Below are positions 17,654-24,772 of a DNA stretch of 64,000 bases, one piece after another. The notes beneath the pieces are model-generated. The model was given only the letters and a program-made list of their open reading frames with translations, had not been told where the DNA came from and ran no database searches. The stretch is taken from positions 1-64,000 of the forward strand of contig JAGAAF010000003.1 in assembly GCA_017615435.1 (NCBI GenBank), given 5' to 3'. The position numbers were made by a program, and so were the translations under genes. Every line of letters starts with the position of its first letter. Position 1 is the first letter of the stretch. This DNA is from Bacteroidales bacterium (lineage in GTDB: Bacteria; Bacteroidota; Bacteroidia; Bacteroidales; UBA932).

Positions 17654-18418
17654 TCATTTGTATTTCGGCGGATTTTCGAGCAAAGTGACAGACTCTGTTA
17701 TCCGTCGTGCGACCTCGTCGGGGCGGTCGATAAGTAGTTGGCCGTGGTTCATTCCGTCAAAGACGGTTATTTTAGCGGAGGGATAAATATTCAGAAGATG
17801 GTCCACCTGTGGTTTGGCGACAAAGGCTTCCTTCGTGCCGTACCAGAATTCGATGTGTTCGCCGTGGATTGATTCCAGTTTGTGTGTATACACGTCCTTG
17901 TACCCGTCGCGGACGGCTTCTCCTTTTCCGTATGGCCAGACCTTGCGGCATTCGTCAAGCAGCACGTCGAAATAGTGCGAATTGAACACTTTTCGCCATA
18001 GGCCAGTCCAGTGATAGCAGGTCCAGACATTTGCGCTCTGGTAATATCTCAGCGGATCTACCAGCCACGTCGGAAGCGGCAACAGCGGAGCGGCGTCGAG
18101 GATTGCGTGATCTATGCGCACCTCGTTGCGCTCGAGGATGCGGGAGAGGATCTTTCCGCCGAGCGACAGACCATACGCAATGCTCAGACGGCCTCCAAGG
18201 TTCTGGCGGACATAGTTGATTGCCTGCGCGGCCTGGTCATCCACGGAGGTATACTTAGACTCTTTTCCAAGGAGGAAGCCGTCTATGCCGACAGCAGTGA
18301 TCTGAAAGCTGTCCTTAAGCAAATCTATCAACGGAAGGAATATCTCGTGAGATACCCCTAGCCCGGGAATGAGCAGCAGTGTCGGTGCGCCGGCTTGACC
18401 GTAAGAATGGAACTCCAT
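17654..18418 (-). CDS. Alpha/beta hydrolase
   Basis: A 254-residue cytoplasmic alpha/beta hydrolase without a signal peptide. The oxyanion strand LLLIPGLGVSHEIF lies near residue 15, the nucleophile elbow YGLSLGGK holds the serine, and a late MNHGQLL supplies the catalytic histidine. The reaction is not predictable. Its ATG shares a base with the bcp stop codon, so it is the third gene of the C_GCAxxG_C_C-bcp-hydrolase operon. Confidence 0.82.
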   Translation of the reverse strand: MEFHSYGQAGAPTLLLIPGLGVSHEIFLPLIDLLKDSFQITAVGIDGFLLGKESKYTSVDDQAAQAINYVRQNLGGRLSIAYGLSLGGKILSRILERNEVRIDHAILDAAPLLPLPTWLVDPLRYYQSANVWTCYHWTGLWRKVFNSHYFDVLLDECRKVWPYGKGEAVRDGYKDVYTHKLESIHGEHIEFWYGTKEAFVAKPQVDHLLNIYPSAKITVFDGMNHGQLLIDRPDEVARRITESVTLLENPPKYK

Positions 18419-18867
18419 TAGCCTTCCAGAATCTGGCTCGCGGCGTTCTTGGTGTCGACCTTCTCGATAATGCGGACAAGGATGCCGTTCTCATCGAAGA
18501 TGAATGTGCGGCGGAGAGTGCCGAGAACCGACTTGCCGTACATCTTCTTCTCGCCCCAGGCGCCGAAATCCTGAAGCATTTTGGTGCTGGTGTCTGCCAG
18601 AAGCCTGAACGGCAGATCATACTTGGCACGGAAGCCGGTGTGCGACTTTGCACTGTCCTTACTGACACCGACTACATTGTACCCTGCAGCGGTCAAAGCG
18701 GCATAATTATCCCTGAACGAGCAGGCCTCGGCAGTGCAGCCGGAGGTGTTGTCCTTGGGGTAAAAGTAAATGATGGTCTTTTTGCCGATAAAGTCATCGG
18801 ACTTAACCGTTTTTCCGTCCTGGTCCACGACCTCGAATGACGGCATTTTGTCTCCTATCTTCAGCAT
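18418..18867 (-). CDS. bcp: Thioredoxin-dependent thiol peroxidase (Bcp/PrxQ)
   Basis: A 149-residue peroxiredoxin of the BCP type, which reduces hydroperoxides using thioredoxin. The active-site segment FYPKDNTSGCTAEACSFRD contains the peroxidatic cysteine in TSGC (about Cys44) and a second cysteine five residues later (CTAEAC), the usual resolving position in PrxQ proteins. Length is normal. It begins 2 bases after the C_GCAxxG_C_C gene and overlaps the hydrolase by one base. Confidence 0.95.
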   Translation of the reverse strand: MLKIGDKMPSFEVVDQDGKTVKSDDFIGKKTIIYFYPKDNTSGCTAEACSFRDNYAALTAAGYNVVGVSKDSAKSHTGFRAKYDLPFRLLADTSTKMLQDFGAWGEKKMYGKSVLGTLRRTFIFDENGILVRIIEKVDTKNAASQILEG

Positions 18868-18869
18868 AA

Positions 18870-19250
18870 TTATAAATATTCTTCAAGGAATTCAGATGCG
18901 TCCGCGACGCAGTCGGGGCAGTCGCGAAGGACCTTGCCCGTGTCGATGCCCTTCAGTTGCCGGCACTGCGTCGCGCCGTTACGCTCCTGGAAACGGGCCA
19001 TTATCTCCTTCATCCGGCTGCGGGCCAGTTCGCGATCCTTCGTCTTGAGTCCAAGGATGATACCTGCTCCTACTATCGCCCCGCAGGTGCCTTCACGGTT
19101 ACCCATACCGGCTCCGAACGAACTGGCAATGTCTTTCGCCGTTTGTTCCGGCAAACCCACCAGGTCGCAATAGGTGCAGGCTACCGCCTGCGCGCAGTTA
19201 TGTGTGTTGCAGCGCTTCTTTTCCGCCGCGAGTTCCTTTCGTGTTTCCAT
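18870..19250 (-). CDS. C_GCAxxG_C_C family protein
   Basis: A 126-residue cysteine-rich protein. Its pattern matches the C_GCAxxG_C_C family: an N-terminal NCAQAV segment, the central GTCGAIVGAG (about residues 58-67), and two late cysteines in RDCPDCV. The spaced cysteines suggest metal or FeS binding or a redox role; no activity is established for the family. It is the first gene of a three-gene operon with bcp and a hydrolase, so a thiol-redox role is plausible. Its start lies 4 bases after a -7 box. Confidence 0.85.
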   Translation of the reverse strand: METRKELAAEKKRCNTHNCAQAVACTYCDLVGLPEQTAKDIASSFGAGMGNREGTCGAIVGAGIILGLKTKDRELARSRMKEIMARFQERNGATQCRQLKGIDTGKVLRDCPDCVADASEFLEEYL

Positions 19251-19254
19251 ACCT

Positions 19255-19262
19255 CAAATATA
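19255..19262 (-). promoter_or_regulatory. -7 box TATATTTG, 4 bases before the C_GCAxxG_C_C start
   Basis: TATATTTG on the minus strand ends 4 bases before the ATG, implying a leaderless transcript for the C_GCAxxG_C_C-bcp-hydrolase operon. GGCGCC array B lies 29 bases upstream of the box. Confidence 0.6.
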
Positions 19263-19290
19263 CGCGAAAACAATTGAAATAGCGCTCTCC

Positions 19291-19368
19291 GGCGCCAAAA
19301 TAGCCCAAAACGGCGCCAAATGGGGAGAGAATGGGTCATTTGGCGCCGATAATGGCGGAATTGGCGCC
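19291..19368. repeat. GGCGCC array B: four boxes at 21/30/21-bp spacing
   Basis: GGCGCC starts at 19291, 19312, 19342 and 19363, with distances 21, 30 and 21, the same order and lengths as in array A 2.7 kb away. The 15-base spacers (AAAATAGCCCAAAAC, GATAATGGCGGAATT) and the single 24-base spacer differ from those of array A. The array lies between divergent genes: upstream of the C_GCAxxG_C_C operon and of hypB. It is therefore placed where it could affect either promoter. Confidence 0.8.
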
Positions 19369-19423
19369 AAAATCGGGAAATAATCCGTATATTGGCAAGA
19401 CTGATAACCAAACCGCCCTCAGG

Positions 19424-20092
19424 ATGGACGAAGTAAAAGTAATCGAGATTAAGAAAAGCGTTTTCGAGGATAACGATAAGGATGCGGCGAAGCTGCGTGC
19501 GGAGTTGAAAAGCAGGGGAGTGTACCTCCTGAACCTTATGTCCTCGCCCGGAAGCGGGAAGACCACGACGCTGATCCAGTTGATAAACCGACTTAAAGAC
19601 AAAATAAGGATAGCCGTGATGGAGGCGGACATCGACTCCGATGTGGATGCCGTCAAAATCAAAGCCGCAACAGGAATCGAATCCATTCAGCTGCACACAG
19701 GCGGAATGTGCCACCTGGACGCAGAGATGACAAGGCAGGGTCTTGACAACGTCAGCCTGGACAACCTGGACCTCGTGATCCTGGAGAACGTAGGCAACCT
19801 CGTATGCCCGGCGGAATTCGACACCGGAGCCTGCCGGAACGCAATGATTCTCAGCGTTCCCGAAGGCCACGACAAGCCGCTCAAGTACCCTCTGATGTTT
19901 TCAGTGTGCGATCTTGTCATAGTCAATAAAATCGACGTGATGCCATACTTCGACTTCGACCTCGAAAAGTGCAGGCAATACGTGCATATGCGCAACCCGA
20001 AAGCTGAAGTCATCCCTATCTGCGCAAAGACTGGAGAGGGAATCGACCAAGTAGCCGACTGGCTCCTTAAAGAAATCAAAAACTGGAAGTAA
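19424..20092 (+). CDS. hypB: Hydrogenase/urease-type nickel incorporation GTPase HypB
   Basis: A 222-residue SIMIBI GTPase. The P-loop SSPGSGKTT spans residues 40-48, the metal-site segment GGMCHLDAEM has Cys96-His97, a further Cys128 lies in NLVCPAEFDTG, and NKID (168-171) is the guanine-specificity motif. It lacks the histidine-rich N-terminus of some HypB proteins. A longer frame from 19331 would run through array B, so the internal ATG was chosen. HypB normally delivers nickel to [NiFe] hydrogenase with HypA. It is the first gene of hypB-flavoprotein-hypA; the flavoprotein gene follows after one base. Confidence 0.93.
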   Translation: MDEVKVIEIKKSVFEDNDKDAAKLRAELKSRGVYLLNLMSSPGSGKTTTLIQLINRLKDKIRIAVMEADIDSDVDAVKIKAATGIESIQLHTGGMCHLDAEMTRQGLDNVSLDNLDLVILENVGNLVCPAEFDTGACRNAMILSVPEGHDKPLKYPLMFSVCDLVIVNKIDVMPYFDFDLEKCRQYVHMRNPKAEVIPICAKTGEGIDQVADWLLKEIKNWK

Positions 20093-20093
20093 T

Positions 20094-22919
20094 ATGCCCG
20101 AGATGAGTACCAAATTTGTCCCCAAGCACTTTGGCGACAAAAATCCTAACAAGAAACTCCTCAAGTTCGTCCGTCACGTCACTGACCGCGTTCCCGGAAA
20201 GATTAAGATGACTACGGAGGCTCCTGAGTACTGGGGGCTTGCCTGCCTCTTCGAGGACGAGATGGATGCGGTCACCCGCGAAGCCGCGCTCGACCTGCTC
20301 CTGGATATGCTCCCGAAGGACTTCTTCAAGGTCCGCAAGCACCACTCCTACCAGCTTCTGCACGAAATGAACTCGCAGAAGCACTACACACCGGACGATG
20401 CGAGCTTGGACGACCTCCTTGACAAACTCTCATATTTCGGAATGCTCGAATACGATTTCGGTGACAAATACACTAAGGATGGCCCTGTCCCCGGCACAAC
20501 CTTCAACAGGGAAGACCGCATCTACTGGGTTCCTATGTTCGTCCCCGGCAGTGCAGAATACACTAATATGAATGTCGAACTCATGGACAAGCACCCTGAG
20601 TTGGCAATGTTCTTTGAAAGGATGACCTTCCTGCCGCTGGAGCACATCACTCCTTTGGTGCCCATGGGCGGCTCTGGAATCGGAATGCATGTCATTCCAG
20701 TGGAGAAGGCAATCTCCATGGAGAATGAATCCATCGACATCGAGCATATCTCATATTGGCTCAAGCGCTACGAAGGCCACATCGGAGTGGGTATCTGTTC
20801 CTGCCGCTACGGCCGCAAGAAACTGGATGAGGGCTGCGCCGACGACTACCGCGACTGGTGTATCGGAGTGGGCGATATGGCCGATTATCTGAGAGAGACC
20901 GGCCGTGGACACGACATAACCTACGACGAGGCCATGGCCATCCTCAAGAAAGCGGAGGACCACGGTTTCGTGCATCAAGTCACCAACATCGACGGCGAGG
21001 GCAAGATCTTCGCCATCTGCAACTGCAACGTCAAGATCTGCAACGCCCTGCGCACATCGCAGCTCTTCAACACCCCGAACCTCAGCCGCAGCGCCTATGT
21101 GGCGGAGGTGGATCCCAAGAGCTGCGTGGCCTGCGGGCGCTGCGTGGAATATTGCCCGGCCGGCGCGGTAAAGCTCGGCCAGAAGCTGTGTACCAAGAGC
21201 GGCCCGCAGATATATCCCAAGCAGGAGCTTCCTGACGCCGCGAAGTGGAGCAAACACAAGTGGAACGAGGACTACCGCGACCGCAATCGCATTAACTGCT
21301 ACCCGACCGGCACGGCCCCCTGCAAGACTGCCTGCCCGGCGCACATCGCCGTCCAAGGTTACCTGAAGAAGGCGGCCGAAGGCAAGTATACCGAGGCGCT
21401 GGAGCTGATCAAGCGCGAGAACCCGTTCCCTGCAGTGTGCGGCCGCATCTGCAACCGCCGCTGCGAGGACGCATGCACCCGCGGCACCATAGACAAGCCT
21501 ATCGCTATCGACGCTGTGAAGAAATTCATCGCGGAGCAGGATCTTAAGGCGGACGTCCGCTTCATCCCCGAGGTGAACATCTGCTCGAACGTTCAGGACC
21601 GCTGGGAAGAGAAGATAGCCATCATAGGCGGCGGTCCGGCTGGCCTGAGCTGCGCGTACTACCTCGCCACGATGGGCTACAAACCGGTAGTCTTTGAAAA
21701 GAATGAAGAACCCGGTGGAATGCTCCGCTACGGTATCCCTTCATACAAGCTTGACAAAGACGTTATCAAGGCCGAGATCGATATTATGCGCGAGATAGGC
21801 GTGGAGATCCGTACGGGCGTGGAAGTGGGCAAGGACGTGACCATAGCGCAGCTGCGCGAAGAGGGCTACAAAGGCTTCTACATCGCCATCGGCTGCCAGG
21901 GCGGACGTCTGCCCGGAATCCCCGGCGAGACGCTCAAGGGCACGACCACGGCTATAGACTTTCTGCACGACGCGAATTGCGGCAAGGTGAAGGTCAAGGG
22001 CATAGTGGTTGTTGTGGGCGGCGGCAATGTCGCTATCGACGCGGCCAGGGTCGCTAAACGCAGCGGAGCTTCGGAAGTGACTATGCTTTCGCTCGAGACT
22101 GAGGACATTATGCCAGCATCGCTCGAGGAACGCACGGAAGCGCGCGAAGACGGCGTCGTCCTGAATCCAGGCTGGGGCCCGAAAGAGGTGCTCGGCGAAA
22201 AGAAGGTCGAAGGCATCGTCTTCAAGAAGTGCACGTCCGTGTTCAACGCAGAGCACAAGTTTGCGCCTGAATATGATGAGAACGAGCTGATTAAGCTTGA
22301 CGCCGATATGGTAATCTTTGCAATAGGCCAGACAGTCGTTTTGAAGGACCTCCTGAAGGACACGAAAGTCGAGTTCTTCCGCGGAGTATACCCGGTCGCC
22401 GACAAGCTGACTTACCAGACTGCCGAGCCGGATATCTTTGTGGGCGGTGACGTGTTCACGGGTCCGAAGTTCGCTATCGACGCCATTGCGGCTGGCAAGG
22501 AGGCGGCAGAATCGCTGCATCGCTACGTCCAGCACGGCCATATGACCATAGGCCGCAACAGGCGCGACTTCATCGAATTGAACAAGCAGGATATCCTTGT
22601 GGAGAGCTACGACAACGGTTCACGCCAGACTCCGGAAGATTACAAGCCGAAGAGCAAATTCGAAGAGTATCACGGCACCCTGACAGAGGAACAGGTAAAG
22701 AAGGAGACTGCCCGCTGCCTCAGCTGTGGCGCTTCGGTCGTGGACGAGAACCGCTGCATAGGCTGCGGCATCTGCACGACCAAGTGCGCCTTCGACGCCA
22801 TCCATCTCTTCCGCGTACATCCTGAAGCCAGCGTTATGCGCACCTCCGAGGACAAATTCGACGGAATTCTGCCGTATATGATCAAACGTACCGGAAAGAT
22901 ACTGTTCAATAAGAAGTAA
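20094..22919 (+). CDS. Multi-FeS FAD-dependent oxidoreductase (GltD/NfnB-like core with added ferredoxin domains)
   Basis: A 941-residue fused redox protein. Residues 1-230 are not recognised. Residues 231-320 hold a cysteine-rich domain (GICSCR, CIGVG, ICNCNVKIC) of a kind found in FeS proteins of anaerobes. A [4Fe-4S] motif CVACGRCVEYCP follows at 344-355. Residues 400-490 match the N-terminal FeS domain of glutamate synthase small subunit and NfnB (CKTACPAHIAVQGYL, CGRICNRRC). The FAD motif IIGGGPAGLSCAYY starts near 510, and an NAD(P) motif VVGGGNVAIDAARVA follows. A C-terminal ferredoxin (about 875-905, CIGCGICTTKC) ends the protein. It probably moves electrons between NAD(P)H and ferredoxin-like carriers. 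Its stop codon overlaps the hypA start. Confidence 0.85.
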   Translation: MPEMSTKFVPKHFGDKNPNKKLLKFVRHVTDRVPGKIKMTTEAPEYWGLACLFEDEMDAVTREAALDLLLDMLPKDFFKVRKHHSYQLLHEMNSQKHYTPDDASLDDLLDKLSYFGMLEYDFGDKYTKDGPVPGTTFNREDRIYWVPMFVPGSAEYTNMNVELMDKHPELAMFFERMTFLPLEHITPLVPMGGSGIGMHVIPVEKAISMENESIDIEHISYWLKRYEGHIGVGICSCRYGRKKLDEGCADDYRDWCIGVGDMADYLRETGRGHDITYDEAMAILKKAEDHGFVHQVTNIDGEGKIFAICNCNVKICNALRTSQLFNTPNLSRSAYVAEVDPKSCVACGRCVEYCPAGAVKLGQKLCTKSGPQIYPKQELPDAAKWSKHKWNEDYRDRNRINCYPTGTAPCKTACPAHIAVQGYLKKAAEGKYTEALELIKRENPFPAVCGRICNRRCEDACTRGTIDKPIAIDAVKKFIAEQDLKADVRFIPEVNICSNVQDRWEEKIAIIGGGPAGLSCAYYLATMGYKPVVFEKNEEPGGMLRYGIPSYKLDKDVIKAEIDIMREIGVEIRTGVEVGKDVTIAQLREEGYKGFYIAIGCQGGRLPGIPGETLKGTTTAIDFLHDANCGKVKVKGIVVVVGGGNVAIDAARVAKRSGASEVTMLSLETEDIMPASLEERTEAREDGVVLNPGWGPKEVLGEKKVEGIVFKKCTSVFNAEHKFAPEYDENELIKLDADMVIFAIGQTVVLKDLLKDTKVEFFRGVYPVADKLTYQTAEPDIFVGGDVFTGPKFAIDAIAAGKEAAESLHRYVQHGHMTIGRNRRDFIELNKQDILVESYDNGSRQTPEDYKPKSKFEEYHGTLTEEQVKKETARCLSCGASVVDENRCIGCGICTTKCAFDAIHLFRVHPEASVMRTSEDKFDGILPYMIKRTGKILFNKK

Positions 22920-23269
22920 TGCACGAATTGGGAATAGTCTTCTACATTATTAAAGACGTCAAGGAGGCGGCTGAGGCGAACGGCGTTGACCACGTCGACG
23001 CGGTGGTGATGGACATCGGCGAGGTGTCCACCATCGTCCCGGAATACCTCCAGGACGTTTGGCGTTGGGCTGCCGACAGGGAAGATCTCCTGAAGGGCGC
23101 CGAGCTGAAGATAAACCTGATTCCGGCAGTGACCTGGTGCGACTCCTGCAAGAGCGAGTACGCAACCATAGCTCACGGGAAGATATGCCCGAGCTGCGGC
23201 AGCGACCGGACGTGGCTGCTTCGGGGCAACGAAGTTGAAATAAAGGAAATAGAAATCAAAACTCAGTAA
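22919..23269 (+). CDS. hypA: Nickel metallochaperone HypA
   Basis: A 116-residue protein of normal HypA length beginning MHELGI, where His2 is the nickel ligand. A zinc domain has two CxxC pairs (Cys74/Cys77 and Cys90/Cys93). HypA passes nickel to [NiFe]-hydrogenase precursors together with HypB. Its start overlaps the flavoprotein stop by one base, and the next membrane-protein gene follows after one base, so it is tightly embedded in the operon. No hydrogenase subunits and no HypC, D, E or F lie in the window. Confidence 0.93.
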   Translation: MHELGIVFYIIKDVKEAAEANGVDHVDAVVMDIGEVSTIVPEYLQDVWRWAADREDLLKGAELKINLIPAVTWCDSCKSEYATIAHGKICPSCGSDRTWLLRGNEVEIKEIEIKTQ

Positions 23270-23270
23270 T

Positions 23271-23606
23271 ATGGCTTGTTTTATAGCACCTTTGGTAGAG
23301 GCGATAGCCGTTACCGTTATCCGCAAAGTCAATCATCAGCCGAAGACCATTCTGGGCCGCCAGTTGCCCGCCCTCGAGAAGATGCTCTGGGGAGGCACGC
23401 TTATGCTCGTGGTTGACCATATAATCAATGGCGAACTCACGTGGAAATTCCCGTTCTTTACCGCCCTCAATGAACTCGAGGGCGCGCAGGTGATGCTGCG
23501 GGAGATTCTTGTCGTGGGAGTGCCTATGGCTCTTGCCCTGACGCTTGCCTGGGGCATCTACGCCCTCATCAAGGAAAAGAAAGCAACTGTTTCTATTAAC
23601 CAATAA
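23271..23606 (+). CDS. Small hypothetical membrane protein
   Basis: A 111-residue protein with hydrophobic segments at about residues 3-20, 40-55 and 75-98, ending in a lysine-rich cytoplasmic tail. No family is recognised. It begins one base after hypA and ends 9 bases before the DUF5692-like gene, so it belongs to the same operon. It may form a complex with that protein, but this is inference from position. Confidence 0.75.
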   Translation: MACFIAPLVEAIAVTVIRKVNHQPKTILGRQLPALEKMLWGGTLMLVVDHIINGELTWKFPFFTALNELEGAQVMLREILVVGVPMALALTLAWGIYALIKEKKATVSINQ

Positions 23607-23615
23607 CCAATCATT

Positions 23616-24728
23616 ATGTTCTTTGAAGTTTATGGGGCTAACGCCCTTGCTCAATGGGGAATGATGATAGTGGTCCTTCTGGGCCTCATCCTCTTCAATG
23701 AGTTCGCCCGTCGCACCAAGTTCGGCGGTATCATTACTTTCCTGGCCATCCCTCTGGCCCTCACCGTGTACTTCCTCGCCATCTGGATAGGCGCGAAGAG
23801 CGGCGCGCAGTGGGCACTTGAGAACCAGACCCATGTCTATATGCGCGGATGGTTCCACTACGCCAAACTCTACGCAGCCACGGCCGGATGTATCGGTTTT
23901 ATGATGATAAAGTACAAGTGGGGCATCGGAGCCAAGCACTGGTTCAAACCGTTCCCGTTCATCATCGTGGCTATCAACATCCTCATCGCCTGCGCATCCG
24001 ACTTCGAGTCCGCCATCTTCGGCTGGAACAAGTGGTGGCTCACTTCCGAGGGCGTGTGGCAGTACGGCGGTTGGCACAACGTTATGAACGGTGTGGCCGG
24101 TCTGATCAACATCTTCTGTATGACCGCGTGGTGGAACGTGTATCCTTCCAAGGACAAGAAGGATATGATCTGGGCCGATATGACCTGGGTCTACATCGTC
24201 ATCTACGACATCTGGAACTTCGCCTACACCTACAACTGCCTGCCTACTCACAGTTGGTATTGCGGTGTCGCCCTGCTTCTCGCCCCGACCGTCGCAGCCC
24301 TGCTGTGGAACCGTGGCGGCTGGATTCAGAACCGTGCCAACACCCTCGCTATCTGGTGTATGTTCGCTCAGGTGTTCCCGCTCTTCCAGGAGACCTTTAT
24401 GGACGGCAAACAGTGGTTCTCTTGGGCGACTCTGCCCGTCCTTTATCCTCAGGGAGCAGAAACTGTAGCGCAACTCTATGCTGCCGCCGGAATCACCAGC
24501 CAGACCGTGACTCCGGATCTCGTCGGCACAACGGTAGAAGCCTCTCAGGTGGCAGCCAACCCGACTATGATGGTCGTGATCAGCGCCCTGGCACTCCTTA
24601 CCAACGCAGTCGCTCTCGGATACATCATCTGCGTCTCCAAGAAACGCCACATCAATCCTTACAAGGAAGATGTCTTCGTGGACCAGAAGTACTACAAAGA
24701 CTCTATGGCCCGTGCAGTGGTCGATTAG
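23616..24728 (+). CDS. DUF5692-like polytopic membrane protein
   Basis: A 370-residue protein with about nine or ten hydrophobic segments and an unusual density of tryptophans (for example GWNKWWLTSEGVWQYGGWHN). It looks like the DUF5692 family of gut bacteria, for which no function is established; this assignment is from recall of the sequence type. No transporter signature is visible. It closes the hypB operon and is followed by a strong terminator. A permease or a quinone- or metal-linked membrane partner are possibilities, but the sequence does not decide. Confidence 0.75.
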   Translation: MFFEVYGANALAQWGMMIVVLLGLILFNEFARRTKFGGIITFLAIPLALTVYFLAIWIGAKSGAQWALENQTHVYMRGWFHYAKLYAATAGCIGFMMIKYKWGIGAKHWFKPFPFIIVAINILIACASDFESAIFGWNKWWLTSEGVWQYGGWHNVMNGVAGLINIFCMTAWWNVYPSKDKKDMIWADMTWVYIVIYDIWNFAYTYNCLPTHSWYCGVALLLAPTVAALLWNRGGWIQNRANTLAIWCMFAQVFPLFQETFMDGKQWFSWATLPVLYPQGAETVAQLYAAAGITSQTVTPDLVGTTVEASQVAANPTMMVVISALALLTNAVALGYIICVSKKRHINPYKEDVFVDQKYYKDSMARAVVD

Positions 24729-24742
24729 TCGTTATTCAATTG

Positions 24743-24772
24743 AAAAAGGCAGCCGTTTGGCTGCCTTTTTTT
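24743..24772. terminator. Bidirectional intrinsic terminator
   Basis: A perfect 7-bp stem GGCAGCC/GGCTGCC with loop GTTT is flanked by an A-run on the left and a T-run on the right, so it reads as a rho-independent terminator in both directions. It separates the hypB operon from the convergent Na/Pi cotransporter gene, whose stop codon overlaps the T-run. Confidence 0.9.

Noticed and set aside
16549..19368. The GGCGCC arrays as CRISPR
   Set aside because: The repeat is only 6 bases, spacers alternate between 15 and 24 bases, and no cas gene is present.
19331..19423. An upstream start for hypB
   Set aside because: The added 31 codons translate half of GGCGCC array B; the family's N-terminus and spacing fit the later ATG.
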